A DNA stretch of 64,000 nt from Mumia sp. zg.B17 (GTDB taxonomy: Bacteria; Actinomycetota; Actinomycetes; Propionibacteriales; Nocardioidaceae). Where the stretch lies: positions 62,001 to 126,000 of the forward strand of contig NZ_JAHWCI010000007.1 in assembly GCF_019550915.1 (NCBI RefSeq). Reading direction: 5' to 3'. The notes under the pieces were generated by a model. The model made no database searches and was not told the DNA's origin. It was given only the letters and a program-made list of their open reading frames with translations. The translations under genes were made by a program, and so were the position numbers. Positions 1 to 7,210 of the stretch are shown piece after piece. Each line of letters begins with the position of its first letter. Position 1 is the first letter of the stretch.

Positions 1-90
1 CCGAATGCACGACGGTGGCGGGTCCGTGGTCACCGACCCTCGTTCGGTGAGCACGCACCCACCACCGTGGCGTGCGGGTCAGCGGCCAGG

Positions 91-1695
91 TCAGTGCACG
101 ACCACCGGGGTCCGGGAGTCCTCGCCCACGCGCTCGATCCGCCTGCGCGGGAGGAAGAACGCCGGGACGAGCGTGAGCCCGATGAGCACCGTGGCCAGGA
201 CGAACGACGTGCCGAAGGCGTCCGCCGCCTCGCCGAACCCCTGACGGATCAGCGCGGCGGGGATGGTCTCCAGGAGGGACGGGTCGTCCCAGGACTCGAT
301 CGCGAGGCCGGACAGAGGCACGTCGGTCTCCTTGGTCACCGGCGCGCCGGTGGCCTCGGCGACCGTCGTGCCGCCCGTGAGCTGGTTGGTCAGCACCACC
401 GAGAACACCGCGGTCCCGATGGACGCCGCGACCTGCTGAATGATGTTCATCAAGGTCGAGCCCCGGGCGATCGTGTGCTCGGTCAGGGTGGCGAGCGCCG
501 CGGTCATCGTCGGCATCATCGTCAGACCCATTCCGAGACCCATCACGAACAGGGCGCTGAGAAGGAACGGGTAGGAGGTGTCGGCGCCGACCTGCGTGAA
601 GCCGGCCATGCCCGCGGTGGTGAGCGCGAGACCGGTGAGCACCACCTTGCCCGGACCGATCCGGTCGACGAGTGCGCCGCCGACCGGCATCGTGAGCATC
701 GCGCCGAGGCCCTGGGGCGCCAGGAGCAGGCCGGCGACCAGCGTGGACTCGCCGCGGACCTGCAGGAAGTAGGCGGCGAACAGGATGCTGGCACCGAAGA
801 ACGCGATCGCGAAGCACGCCATCGTGATCACGGCGACCGTGAGGTTGCGGTGCTTGAAGAGACGCAGGTCGACCAGCGGGTGCTCAGGCCGGAAAGCGTG
901 GAACACGAACGCCACGATCAAGACGACCCCGACCGCAGCGGTCACGAGGACCTTGCTGGCCCAGACGGTGCCCTCCTCGGGGATCGAGGAGACGCCGAAG
1001 AGGAACAGTGCGAGACCCGGCGACAGCAGGATCATGCCGGTCCAGTCGAAGGACTGAGACGGCTGCGGGTTGTCCTTGGGCAGCACGCGCCAGGCGTAGA
1101 AGAGAGCGACGATGCCGATCGGGAGGTTGATCAGGAAGATCCAGTGCCAGGTGAGGCTCTCGATCAGCCATCCACCGAGGATGGGGCCACCGATCGGGCC
1201 GAGCAGCATCGGGATGCCGAGGACGGCCATCACTCGACCGATCCGGTGCGGGCCCGCCGCCCTCGTCATGATCGTCATGCCGAGCGGCATCAGCATGCCG
1301 CCGCCGAGGCCCTGGATCACGCGGAAGACCACGAGCTCGGTGATGCCTCCAGCGAGGCTGCAGAGGACGGAGCCGGCGGTGAACAGGACCAGCGCCATCA
1401 TGTAGAGGCGCTTGGTGCCGAACCGGTCGGCGGCCCAGCCGGTGAGCGGGATCACGGTCGCGAGCGCGAGCGTGTAGGCCGTCATGGTCCACGCGACCTG
1501 TGCGTAGGTGGCGTCGAACTCGTTCTGGAAGGTGGGCAGCGCGACGCTCACCACGGTGATGTCGAGGATCGACATGATCGCGCCGAGCACGACCACGCCG
1601 GCGATCTTGAGGACAGCCGCGTCGAGCCTGTCACCATCTCCGGGTGCGTTGCCGGGGCCAGGTCCGCCGGTCGGCGTCTGGGTGTCTTGACTCAT
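91..1695 (-). CDS. DHA2-family (EmrB/QacA) MFS multidrug efflux transporter
   Basis: A 534 aa, highly hydrophobic protein with about 14 predicted membrane segments, the usual size and topology of DHA2 drug:H+ antiporters in the inner membrane. It carries a motif-C-like stretch (LGIPMLLGPIGGPILGGWLI), and FRVIQGLGGGMLMPLG is typical of the family. The N-terminal 25 residues are polar and cytoplasmic. The ATG start overlaps the stop of the upstream marR by 4 bp (ATGA), so the two genes are co-transcribed. The MarR neighbour suggests efflux induced by its own substrate. The substrate cannot be read from sequence. Confidence 0.93.
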   Translation of the reverse strand: MSQDTQTPTGGPGPGNAPGDGDRLDAAVLKIAGVVVLGAIMSILDITVVSVALPTFQNEFDATYAQVAWTMTAYTLALATVIPLTGWAADRFGTKRLYMMALVLFTAGSVLCSLAGGITELVVFRVIQGLGGGMLMPLGMTIMTRAAGPHRIGRVMAVLGIPMLLGPIGGPILGGWLIESLTWHWIFLINLPIGIVALFYAWRVLPKDNPQPSQSFDWTGMILLSPGLALFLFGVSSIPEEGTVWASKVLVTAAVGVVLIVAFVFHAFRPEHPLVDLRLFKHRNLTVAVITMACFAIAFFGASILFAAYFLQVRGESTLVAGLLLAPQGLGAMLTMPVGGALVDRIGPGKVVLTGLALTTAGMAGFTQVGADTSYPFLLSALFVMGLGMGLTMMPTMTAALATLTEHTIARGSTLMNIIQQVAASIGTAVFSVVLTNQLTGGTTVAEATGAPVTKETDVPLSGLAIESWDDPSLLETIPAALIRQGFGEAADAFGTSFVLATVLIGLTLVPAFFLPRRRIERVGEDSRTPVVVH

Positions 1696-2156
1696 GGGTG
1701 AGGGTCCTTAGCCGGGGTGGTGGGTTGGCGTTCGGAGAGCGCGGCGCGTAGCGCGCGATCAAGAAGGCTACGTGTGGGCTCCGACAGCTCGCGAGCGATT
1801 TCTTGGAGCGCGGCGCGCTTGGTCTGCAGCTGGCGGCCGACGAGCTCGCGCCCCCGGTCGGTCAGCGTCACCAGACGGACGCGACGATCATCGGCACACT
1901 CGTTCCGGCAGACCAGGCCAGCGCCGACCAGCTGGTCGACGGCGCGTCCCGCCGCGGCCACCGAGACGCCGACCGCGCGGGCGACGTCACTGATCTGGGT
2001 GGTCCCTGGCCGGCTCGAGATCATGAGGAGCGTCCGCGACTGGGTCGCGGACAGGTCGAGAGCGGCGAACGCGTCGACCGCATCGCCTTCGCAGCGCGCG
2101 GCCACCTGGAGGAAGAACTCCTCCAGGCGGCCGGCGAGGGACTCGGGTGTCGTCAC
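1692..2156 (-). CDS. MarR-family transcriptional regulator
   Basis: A 154 aa winged-helix repressor of normal MarR length. The DNA-binding core is visible as TQISDVARAVGVSVAAAGRAVDQL, followed by the wing ADDRRVRLVTLTDRGRELV. It probably represses itself and the efflux pump encoded immediately downstream. The GTG start is chosen because a -10 hexamer TAATAT at 2163-2168 lies exactly 6 nt upstream, predicting a leaderless mRNA; no Shine-Dalgarno sequence is present. The ligand is unknown. Confidence 0.9.
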   Translation of the reverse strand: MTTPESLAGRLEEFFLQVAARCEGDAVDAFAALDLSATQSRTLLMISSRPGTTQISDVARAVGVSVAAAGRAVDQLVGAGLVCRNECADDRRVRLVTLTDRGRELVGRQLQTKRAALQEIARELSEPTRSLLDRALRAALSERQPTTPAKDPHP

Positions 2157-2214
2157 CGGACGATATTAACGTCAGCGCAACAGTTTCACCTACGCGAGAG
2201 ATGCGTGAGGTAGA

Positions 2215-2751
2215 TCACTGTGCGGCTGCCGGGCCTGCCCAGTTCTTGTCGGGCTGCGGCACGGGCCGCGCCGGCTGCTCGCCGCCGCGGGACTCCAGGT
2301 AGTTGTCCTTCGGGACCATGACCTTCCGGCGGAAGACGCAGACGACCTTGCCGTCCTGGTTGTAGCCGATCGTCTCGACGTAGACGACGCCACGGTCGTC
2401 TTTGCTCTTGCTCTCCCACTTGTCCAGCACGGTCGTCTCGCCGTAGATGGTGTCGCCGTGGAAGGTCGGCGCGACGTGACGCAGCGACTCGACCTCGAGG
2501 TTGGCGATGGCCTTGCCCGAGATGTCCGGGACGCTCATGCCGAGGAGCAACGAGTAGACGTAGTTGCCGACCACCACGTTCTTGCCGAACTGCGTCGTCT
2601 TCTCGGCGTAGTTCACGTCCATGTGCAGCGGGTGGTGGTTCATGGTCAGCAGGCAGAAGAGGTGGTCGTCGTACTCGGTGACCGTCTTCCCTGGCCAGTG
2701 CTTGTAGGTGGCGCCGACCTCGAACTCCTCGTAGCTGCGGCCGAACTGCAT
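2215..2751 (-). CDS. MaoC-like hot-dog-fold enoyl-CoA hydratase/dehydratase
   Basis: A 178 aa single hot-dog-fold protein. Residues 1-150 match the MaoC dehydratase pattern, with FEVGATYKHWPGKTVTEYDD, the hydratase motif region NHHPLHMDVNYAEKTTQFG and VPTFHGDT-like VAPTFHGDTIYGE. It probably hydrates an enoyl-CoA such as a mesaconyl- or methylmalyl-type CoA ester. This would fit the CoA-ester lyase and acyl-CoA dehydrogenase at 13.5-15.7 kb, although it is not in their operon. A good RBS (GAGGAG) precedes the ATG. It is transcribed separately from marR. Confidence 0.88.
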   Translation of the reverse strand: MQFGRSYEEFEVGATYKHWPGKTVTEYDDHLFCLLTMNHHPLHMDVNYAEKTTQFGKNVVVGNYVYSLLLGMSVPDISGKAIANLEVESLRHVAPTFHGDTIYGETTVLDKWESKSKDDRGVVYVETIGYNQDGKVVCVFRRKVMVPKDNYLESRGGEQPARPVPQPDKNWAGPAAAQ

Positions 2752-2790
2752 GGGGACTCCTCGCGTCGTTGAACCCTGGGGGCGCTGACA

Positions 2791-3429
2791 TCATGACCGA
2801 TCCGCCTCCGGCTTCTCGGGTCGGGTGGCCTCCTGCCGGGCGAGCAGGGTCGCCGTCTTCGGCAGCAGAAGAACCGTGATCGTGCCTCCCGCGACGAGGA
2901 TCGACGCCGTCGTCTGGGTCATCTCGCCCGCGTCCACCGCGACCGTGCTGACCGCGAACCATGAGCGGCAGGCCGGTCGAGGCCAACAGAGACACCCGTA
3001 CGGAGTCGCACGGCGCCGGGGTCGATCGCCATTCCGGAGGTCACGAAGAAGACCGGGATGAGGAGGCCGAACGCGAGCCCGTTGATCTTGGTCTCGAGCC
3101 GCTCGTCCCCTCCGGGCAGTGCCCGTCGAAGGATGAACCCAGCCGCGAAGCGGCCAGGATGGTGTCCAGCTGGACGACCACGGCGAGCGCGCTCAGGGAC
3201 ACCAGGAGCAGCACGGTGAAGCGTACGGTCGTCTGTGCCGTCGTCTCGGCGCCGGCGCGGACGAGGCCCGGGATCACCGACGCCGGCGGGAGCAGCCTCG
3301 TCGGTACGACCGCGACCAGCACAGCCGCTACGCCGAAGAGCACGAGCGACAGAACTGCTCGCTCCGGTCCGTCGCCGCCACGACGGGGGCGATCGCGGCG
3401 CACAGGACGATCCAGAACAGCGATTCCAC
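2791..3429 (-). pseudogene. Decayed cation:proton antiporter (KefB/CPA2-like)
   Basis: Recognisable antiporter pieces lie in three reading frames. From a GTG at 3429: VESLFWIVLCAAIAPVVAA. Then, in another frame, AVLSLVLFGVAAVLVAVVP and ETTAQTTVRFTVLLLVSLSA. After a shift near 3150: RFAAGFILRRALPGGDERLE and GLLIPVFFVTSGMAIDPGAV. After further shifts near 2990 and 2940: VSLLASTGLPLMV, then VSTVAVDAGEMTQ up to a stop at 2791. Roughly 210 codons remain, against about 390-430 in intact relatives, so an internal block of helices between the first and second pieces is also missing. With at least three frameshifts plus a deletion, a single sequencing error cannot explain it. Confidence 0.85.
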
Positions 3430-3451
3430 GCGGGCCCCCTCTCCCGGGAGG

Positions 3452-4021
3452 TCAGCAGTTCCAGCGCTCGATCACCGCATCGCTCCCGTGCTCGTAGCCC
3501 AGCACCGACAGCGTCGCCGTTCCGAGGGCGAGGCGCGCGCCGAACCGCAGCGGCTCGTCGAGGAAACGGGCGGCCAGCCCGCGCAGTGCGTGACCGTGCC
3601 CGAACACCAGCACGACCCCGTCCGTGGCGCGTACCCGCGCCACGACCCGGTCGAGCCGGGCCGTGACCTGCTCCGGCGTCTCGCCGCCCACCGTCCCGGC
3701 GCCGTGGGACCAGACGGTCCAACCCGGGGTCTTCTCACGGATCTGCGGCGTGGTCAGGCCCTCGTGCTCTCCGTAGTCCCACTCGGCGAGGTCGGGCTCG
3801 ACCTCGGCGTCGGGGAAGCCTGCCAGTGCCGCCGTCCGGCGGGCACGCAGACGAGGGCTGGTGAGGACGAGCGAGAAGGACGCCGTGGCGAGACGCGGCA
3901 CCAGCTCGCGCGCCCGTTCCTCGCCCTCCGGCAGGAGCGGGAGATCCGTACGACTGGTGTGGCGGCCGTCGCGGGCCCACTCCGTCGGTCCGTGGCGGAC
4001 CATCCAGAGTGCCGCGCTCAT
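3452..4021 (-). CDS. Histidine phosphatase (phosphoglycerate mutase-like) family protein
   Basis: A 189 aa protein with the phosphohistidine motif RHG at residues 9-11 (WMVRHGPTEW), a mid-protein acidic loop LAEWDYGEHEGL and the second catalytic histidine in VLVFGHGHALRG. This is the branch-1 histidine phosphatase layout, with a soluble cytoplasmic phosphomonoesterase as the likely product. The open frame extends further upstream, but the ATG at 4021 is preceded by AGGGAG and begins the conserved fold. It lies just downstream of the DUF2332 gene. The physiological substrate is unknown. Confidence 0.88.
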   Translation of the reverse strand: MSAALWMVRHGPTEWARDGRHTSRTDLPLLPEGEERARELVPRLATASFSLVLTSPRLRARRTAALAGFPDAEVEPDLAEWDYGEHEGLTTPQIREKTPGWTVWSHGAGTVGGETPEQVTARLDRVVARVRATDGVVLVFGHGHALRGLAARFLDEPLRFGARLALGTATLSVLGYEHGSDAVIERWNC

Positions 4022-4074
4022 GCCGTCTCCCTCATGCCGTCTCCTCCATGTCTGTCCCGTCCGTGTCTGTCTCG

Positions 4075-5133
4075 TCAGCCTGTCCAGGTCGTCGGCAAGC
4101 CATGGGGCGGGGCAGCACCGATCACGGTGACCTCGCCGAACGGCCAGGTCGTGAGGACCACCGAATACGTCCCGTCGACCTCCCCACTGTCCTCGAGCGT
4201 CACGCGGGCGAGCACGCGGTCCGGATCCGCCTGCTCCGCCAGCGCTGCGATCCGGGCGTCGACCCGCGCGCGCTCGGCCTTGCCCACGTACTGCCACATC
4301 ACCGAGTGCCACACCACGGTCGCCACCCCTCGCTCCAGCTCGACCGCGTCGAGGGCGTCCCCGGCGCTCGAGCGCTCGACCACGGCCGGGACGTCGGCCG
4401 CAACCTCGCATGCCGCGCGCAGGCGGACCAGCCGCTCGGTCATGTCCGGCCATGTGTAGGCCTCCAGCGTGCGTCGGTCCTCGGCGCGCGCGACGTCCAG
4501 CGGCGCGAGGTCGAAGCCGCGTCGCTCGACCACCTCGAGCGGAGCGTCCACCGGCGGCAGCGGCCCGGCCCAGGCGTCGGCCATCACGACAGGCGAGTCC
4601 GCAGGGCCCCACCAGCCCGAGGGCGACCCGAACCGGAAGTGGTCCGCGCGAAGGTTCAGCCCCGCGCTCGCCCCGATCTCGAGCAGTCGCACGGGCAGCG
4701 CGAACCGATCGGCGGTCCGGAGCAGGCCGCCGACGAGCGCGGCCGAGCGTCCGACCTCGTTGGTCTGCGGCGTGAGGTCGAGGGCGCGACGCAGCGTGGC
4801 GCCGTGCTGATCGATCACGGCCAGCACGTGGTGCCAGGCACCCCCGAGATCCCACCGGCCACCGACGCTCGGGTAGAACTCCTCGAGACCCGGCGCCTCA
4901 CCCTCGAGAACCAGCCGGTGGAGCCCACCCGCGAGGCGCAGGCCGGGCACCGAGGGGAGCTCGGCCCCGTCGCTCACCAGGTCACCGAAAGCGGCGCGGG
5001 CCGGTCCCCCTGCCACGACGTCGTCGGCGAGCGCCGTGAGCATCCCCTCGTACATCGGCGAGCCGAGCCGTCCGCAGGCCCGGGCCTGCCAGGCCAGCGC
5101 GTGCGCAGCGTGTTCGACGCCAGGCGTGGTCAC
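4075..5133 (-). CDS. DUF2332 family protein
   Basis: A 352 aa soluble protein matching the actinobacterial/proteobacterial DUF2332 family. It begins with an AWQARACGRLGSPMYEGMLTA region and has a methyltransferase-like core signature RLLEIGASAGLNLRADHF, then a C-terminal VVWHSVMWQYV segment. The fold resembles SAM-dependent methyltransferases, but no activity is established for the family as far as I know. It overlaps the upstream gene by 4 bp (ATGA), implying translational coupling. Confidence 0.85.
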   Translation of the reverse strand: MTTPGVEHAAHALAWQARACGRLGSPMYEGMLTALADDVVAGGPARAAFGDLVSDGAELPSVPGLRLAGGLHRLVLEGEAPGLEEFYPSVGGRWDLGGAWHHVLAVIDQHGATLRRALDLTPQTNEVGRSAALVGGLLRTADRFALPVRLLEIGASAGLNLRADHFRFGSPSGWWGPADSPVVMADAWAGPLPPVDAPLEVVERRGFDLAPLDVARAEDRRTLEAYTWPDMTERLVRLRAACEVAADVPAVVERSSAGDALDAVELERGVATVVWHSVMWQYVGKAERARVDARIAALAEQADPDRVLARVTLEDSGEVDGTYSVVLTTWPFGEVTVIGAAPPHGLPTTWTG

Positions 5134-5792
5134 GCCCCTGGCGGGGCCGACGGGGGCTGGGTCGACGGGGGCTGGGTCGGCGAGGGCTGGCTCGGCGGCT
5201 GGCCCTGGCTCGGGTCCTGGCCCTGGCTCGGGTCCTGGCCCTGGCTCAGGTCTTGGTGGCCCTGACCTCCCGGCCGTGCCACGTCCGCCGCGTGCTGAGG
5301 CTGCTGCTGGGTCGCCGGGTGGATGAGCCCGGAGAGGACCCGCTGCCCGTCGGCGAGGAACTTGTGCTCGACGAGGAGCTCGTACCGGGATGCCACCACC
5401 TGGGAGACGGAGGTGAAGTCACGGCGTCCGTGCGTGAACGCGTAGCCGATGAGGCCCCAGATCACGCCGAAGACGAGACCGATGAGGATGGCTGACAGCA
5501 CAACGGCGAGCCAACGACCCGGCTCGGCGAAGATGCCCACGATCAGACCCAGGAGGAGACCCAGCCAGGCGCCCGTCGCCGCACCGTAACCTGCGACCCT
5601 GCCCCAGGTGAGGCGACCCGTGACGCGCTCGACCTGCTTGAGGTCGCTGCCCACGATCATCGTGTTCTCGACCGGGAACCGCTGATCCGACAAGTAGTCC
5701 ACCGCGCGCTGCGCATCGACGTACTTGTCGAAGTACGCCAGGTGCTGCGGGTACTCGAGCGTGAAGCCTTCTCTGCCTTGCTGCTGCGCCAT
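5130..5792 (-). CDS. General-stress-protein-like membrane protein (YflT/GsiB-17M type N-domain)
   Basis: A 220 aa protein. Residues 1-55 resemble the general stress protein 17M/YflT domain (AYFDKYVDAQRAVDYLSDQR and VENTMIVGSDLKQVERVTGR). Two glycine-rich membrane helices follow (about 70-115, GAWLGLLLGLIVGIFAEPG and LSAILIGLVFGVIWGLIGY). The C-terminal 50 residues are a low-complexity Gln/Ser/Pro tail with short repeats. The start at 5792 has GGGGCAGCG upstream; longer frames reach into the divergent ackA leader. A TAGGGT hexamer lies about 30 nt upstream as a possible -10. A stress role is inferred from the family only. Confidence 0.75.
   Translation of the reverse strand: MAQQQGREGFTLEYPQHLAYFDKYVDAQRAVDYLSDQRFPVENTMIVGSDLKQVERVTGRLTWGRVAGYGAATGAWLGLLLGLIVGIFAEPGRWLAVVLSAILIGLVFGVIWGLIGYAFTHGRRDFTSVSQVVASRYELLVEHKFLADGQRVLSGLIHPATQQQPQHAADVARPGGQGHQDLSQGQDPSQGQDPSQGQPPSQPSPTQPPSTQPPSAPPGA
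5201..5254 (-). repeat. Three tandem 18-bp repeats in the stress-protein tail
   Basis: Units at 5201-5218, 5219-5236 and a diverged 5237-5254 encode SQGQDP-type hexapeptides. They are in frame, so copy-number change would alter tail length without breaking the protein. Confidence 0.8.
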
Positions 5793-5962
5793 CGCTGCCC
5801 CTTTTTCTCGACTGTCCCTCACCCTAGTGACATCAGTTGCGGCGTGCGCTGCATGTAGTGTCCAGGTGGCGTGTCTCTCGGCGTGCGCGCGGCTGCGGGC
5901 GACGACAGACTGACACGATGAGGGTGCCGCCGGCGCCACGGATGATGCCCAAGGAGGGCCGG

Positions 5963-7210
5963 ATGCCGGACGAGACGGTGCTCGTCGTCAATGCGGGCTC
6001 GTCATCGCTGAAGTACGAGCTGCGCGATGCGAGCTCAGGGGTGCGGCTGGGGCGGGGCATCGTCTCCCGCATCGGCCACGACGGCACCTCGCTGCGCTAT
6101 CAGGTGACCGGGTCGGACCCCGTCGAGAGACCGTTGCCCGGCGCTTCGTACGCCGACGCGATCGCTGCGATGTTCCAGCGGTTCGACGAGGCCGGCGCGC
6201 GCCTCGACGGGCTGATCGGAGCAGGTCACCGCGTCGTCCACGGCGGCACGGAGTTCAGCACGCCGGTCGTGGTCGACGACGACATCCTGGCGCGCATCGA
6301 CGCGCTCTCCTCGCTCGCGCCCCTGCACAACCCCGTCGCGGTCGAGTGCATCCGGCTGATGAAGGAGCGCGACCGCGACCTCCCGCAGGTCGCGGTGTTC
6401 GACACCGCCTTCCACGCGACGCTCCCGTGGGAGGCCTACACGTTCGCGATCCCGCAGGAGCTCGCCGCCGAGCACCAGCTGCGCCGGTACGGCTTCCACG
6501 GGACGTCGGTCGAGTACGTCACCGGGCGGACGGCGGCGTTGCTCGGCGTCCCGCCGGCTGAGGTCAACCTCATCGTCTGCCACCTCGGCAACGGTGCGTC
6601 GATCACCGCCGTGCGCGGCGGACGCAGCGTCGACACGTCGATGGGCTTCACGCCGTTGTCCGGCCTCGTCATGGGGACACGGGCCGGCGACATCGACGCG
6701 TCCGCCGTGCTGTTCCTGCTGGACACGGTCGGCATGTCCACAGCGGAGGTCGCCACCCTCCTCGAGCGACGCAGCGGTCTGCTCGGGCTCAGCGGCGAGT
6801 CCGACATGGCCAAGGTTCAGTCCCTCGCCGAGGCCGGCGACGAGGACGCGCGGGCAGCGCTCGCGCTCGCCGCGTACCGCATCCGCCACTACATCGGCGC
6901 CTACCTCGCGACCGTCCCCGGTGTGCACGCCGTCGTGTTCACCGCGGGGATCGGTGAGAACGACCCGAGCTTCCGGGCCGAGGTGTGCACGCCGCTCGCG
7001 CACCTCGGCATCGAGATCGATCCCTCGCGCAACGCGCTCTCCGTGCCCGACGACGGGCTCGTCGTCGGAGGGGGGCCGATCCGGGTCGCGGTCGTGCCCA
7101 CCGACGAGGAGGCCGAGATCGCGCACCACACCGTCGCCCTGGTGCGCACGGGCTCGCCCGCGCGACCGGCCGCTGCAGCGGACCACTCCGAAGCCAAGGA
7201 GAACGCATGA
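5963..7210 (+). CDS. ackA: Acetate kinase
   Basis: A 415 aa cytoplasmic kinase that transfers phosphate between acetyl phosphate and ADP to give acetate and ATP. Signature 1 VNAGSSSLKYEL is at residues 9-20, signature 2 appears as GHRVVHGGTEFS, and the ASKHA ATP-site motifs HLGNGASI and FTAGIGENDPSFR are present. Length is typical (about 400). The ATG at 5963 has a near-ideal AAGGAGGG RBS; upstream in-frame codons lack one. It overlaps xfp by 4 bp (ATGA), so the two enzymes are made together: Xfp makes acetyl phosphate and AckA harvests it as ATP. Confidence 0.97.
   Translation: MPDETVLVVNAGSSSLKYELRDASSGVRLGRGIVSRIGHDGTSLRYQVTGSDPVERPLPGASYADAIAAMFQRFDEAGARLDGLIGAGHRVVHGGTEFSTPVVVDDDILARIDALSSLAPLHNPVAVECIRLMKERDRDLPQVAVFDTAFHATLPWEAYTFAIPQELAAEHQLRRYGFHGTSVEYVTGRTAALLGVPPAEVNLIVCHLGNGASITAVRGGRSVDTSMGFTPLSGLVMGTRAGDIDASAVLFLLDTVGMSTAEVATLLERRSGLLGLSGESDMAKVQSLAEAGDEDARAALALAAYRIRHYIGAYLATVPGVHAVVFTAGIGENDPSFRAEVCTPLAHLGIEIDPSRNALSVPDDGLVVGGGPIRVAVVPTDEEAEIAHHTVALVRTGSPARPAAAADHSEAKENA

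Noticed and set aside
31-49. Small hairpin CACCGA/TCGGTG beyond the 3' end of the DHA2 gene
   Set aside because: Only 6 bp with a 7-nt loop and no T-run; too weak to call a terminator.
67-1701. Long plus-strand frame opposite the DHA2 transporter (544 codons)
   Set aside because: Arg/Glu/Asp/His-rich composition typical of an antisense shadow of a high-GC gene; the opposite frame is a clear MFS protein.
2186-2995. 269-codon minus-strand frame across MaoC and the antiporter remnant
   Set aside because: Only its first 14 codons are antiporter remnant; the rest is the +1 shadow of MaoC.
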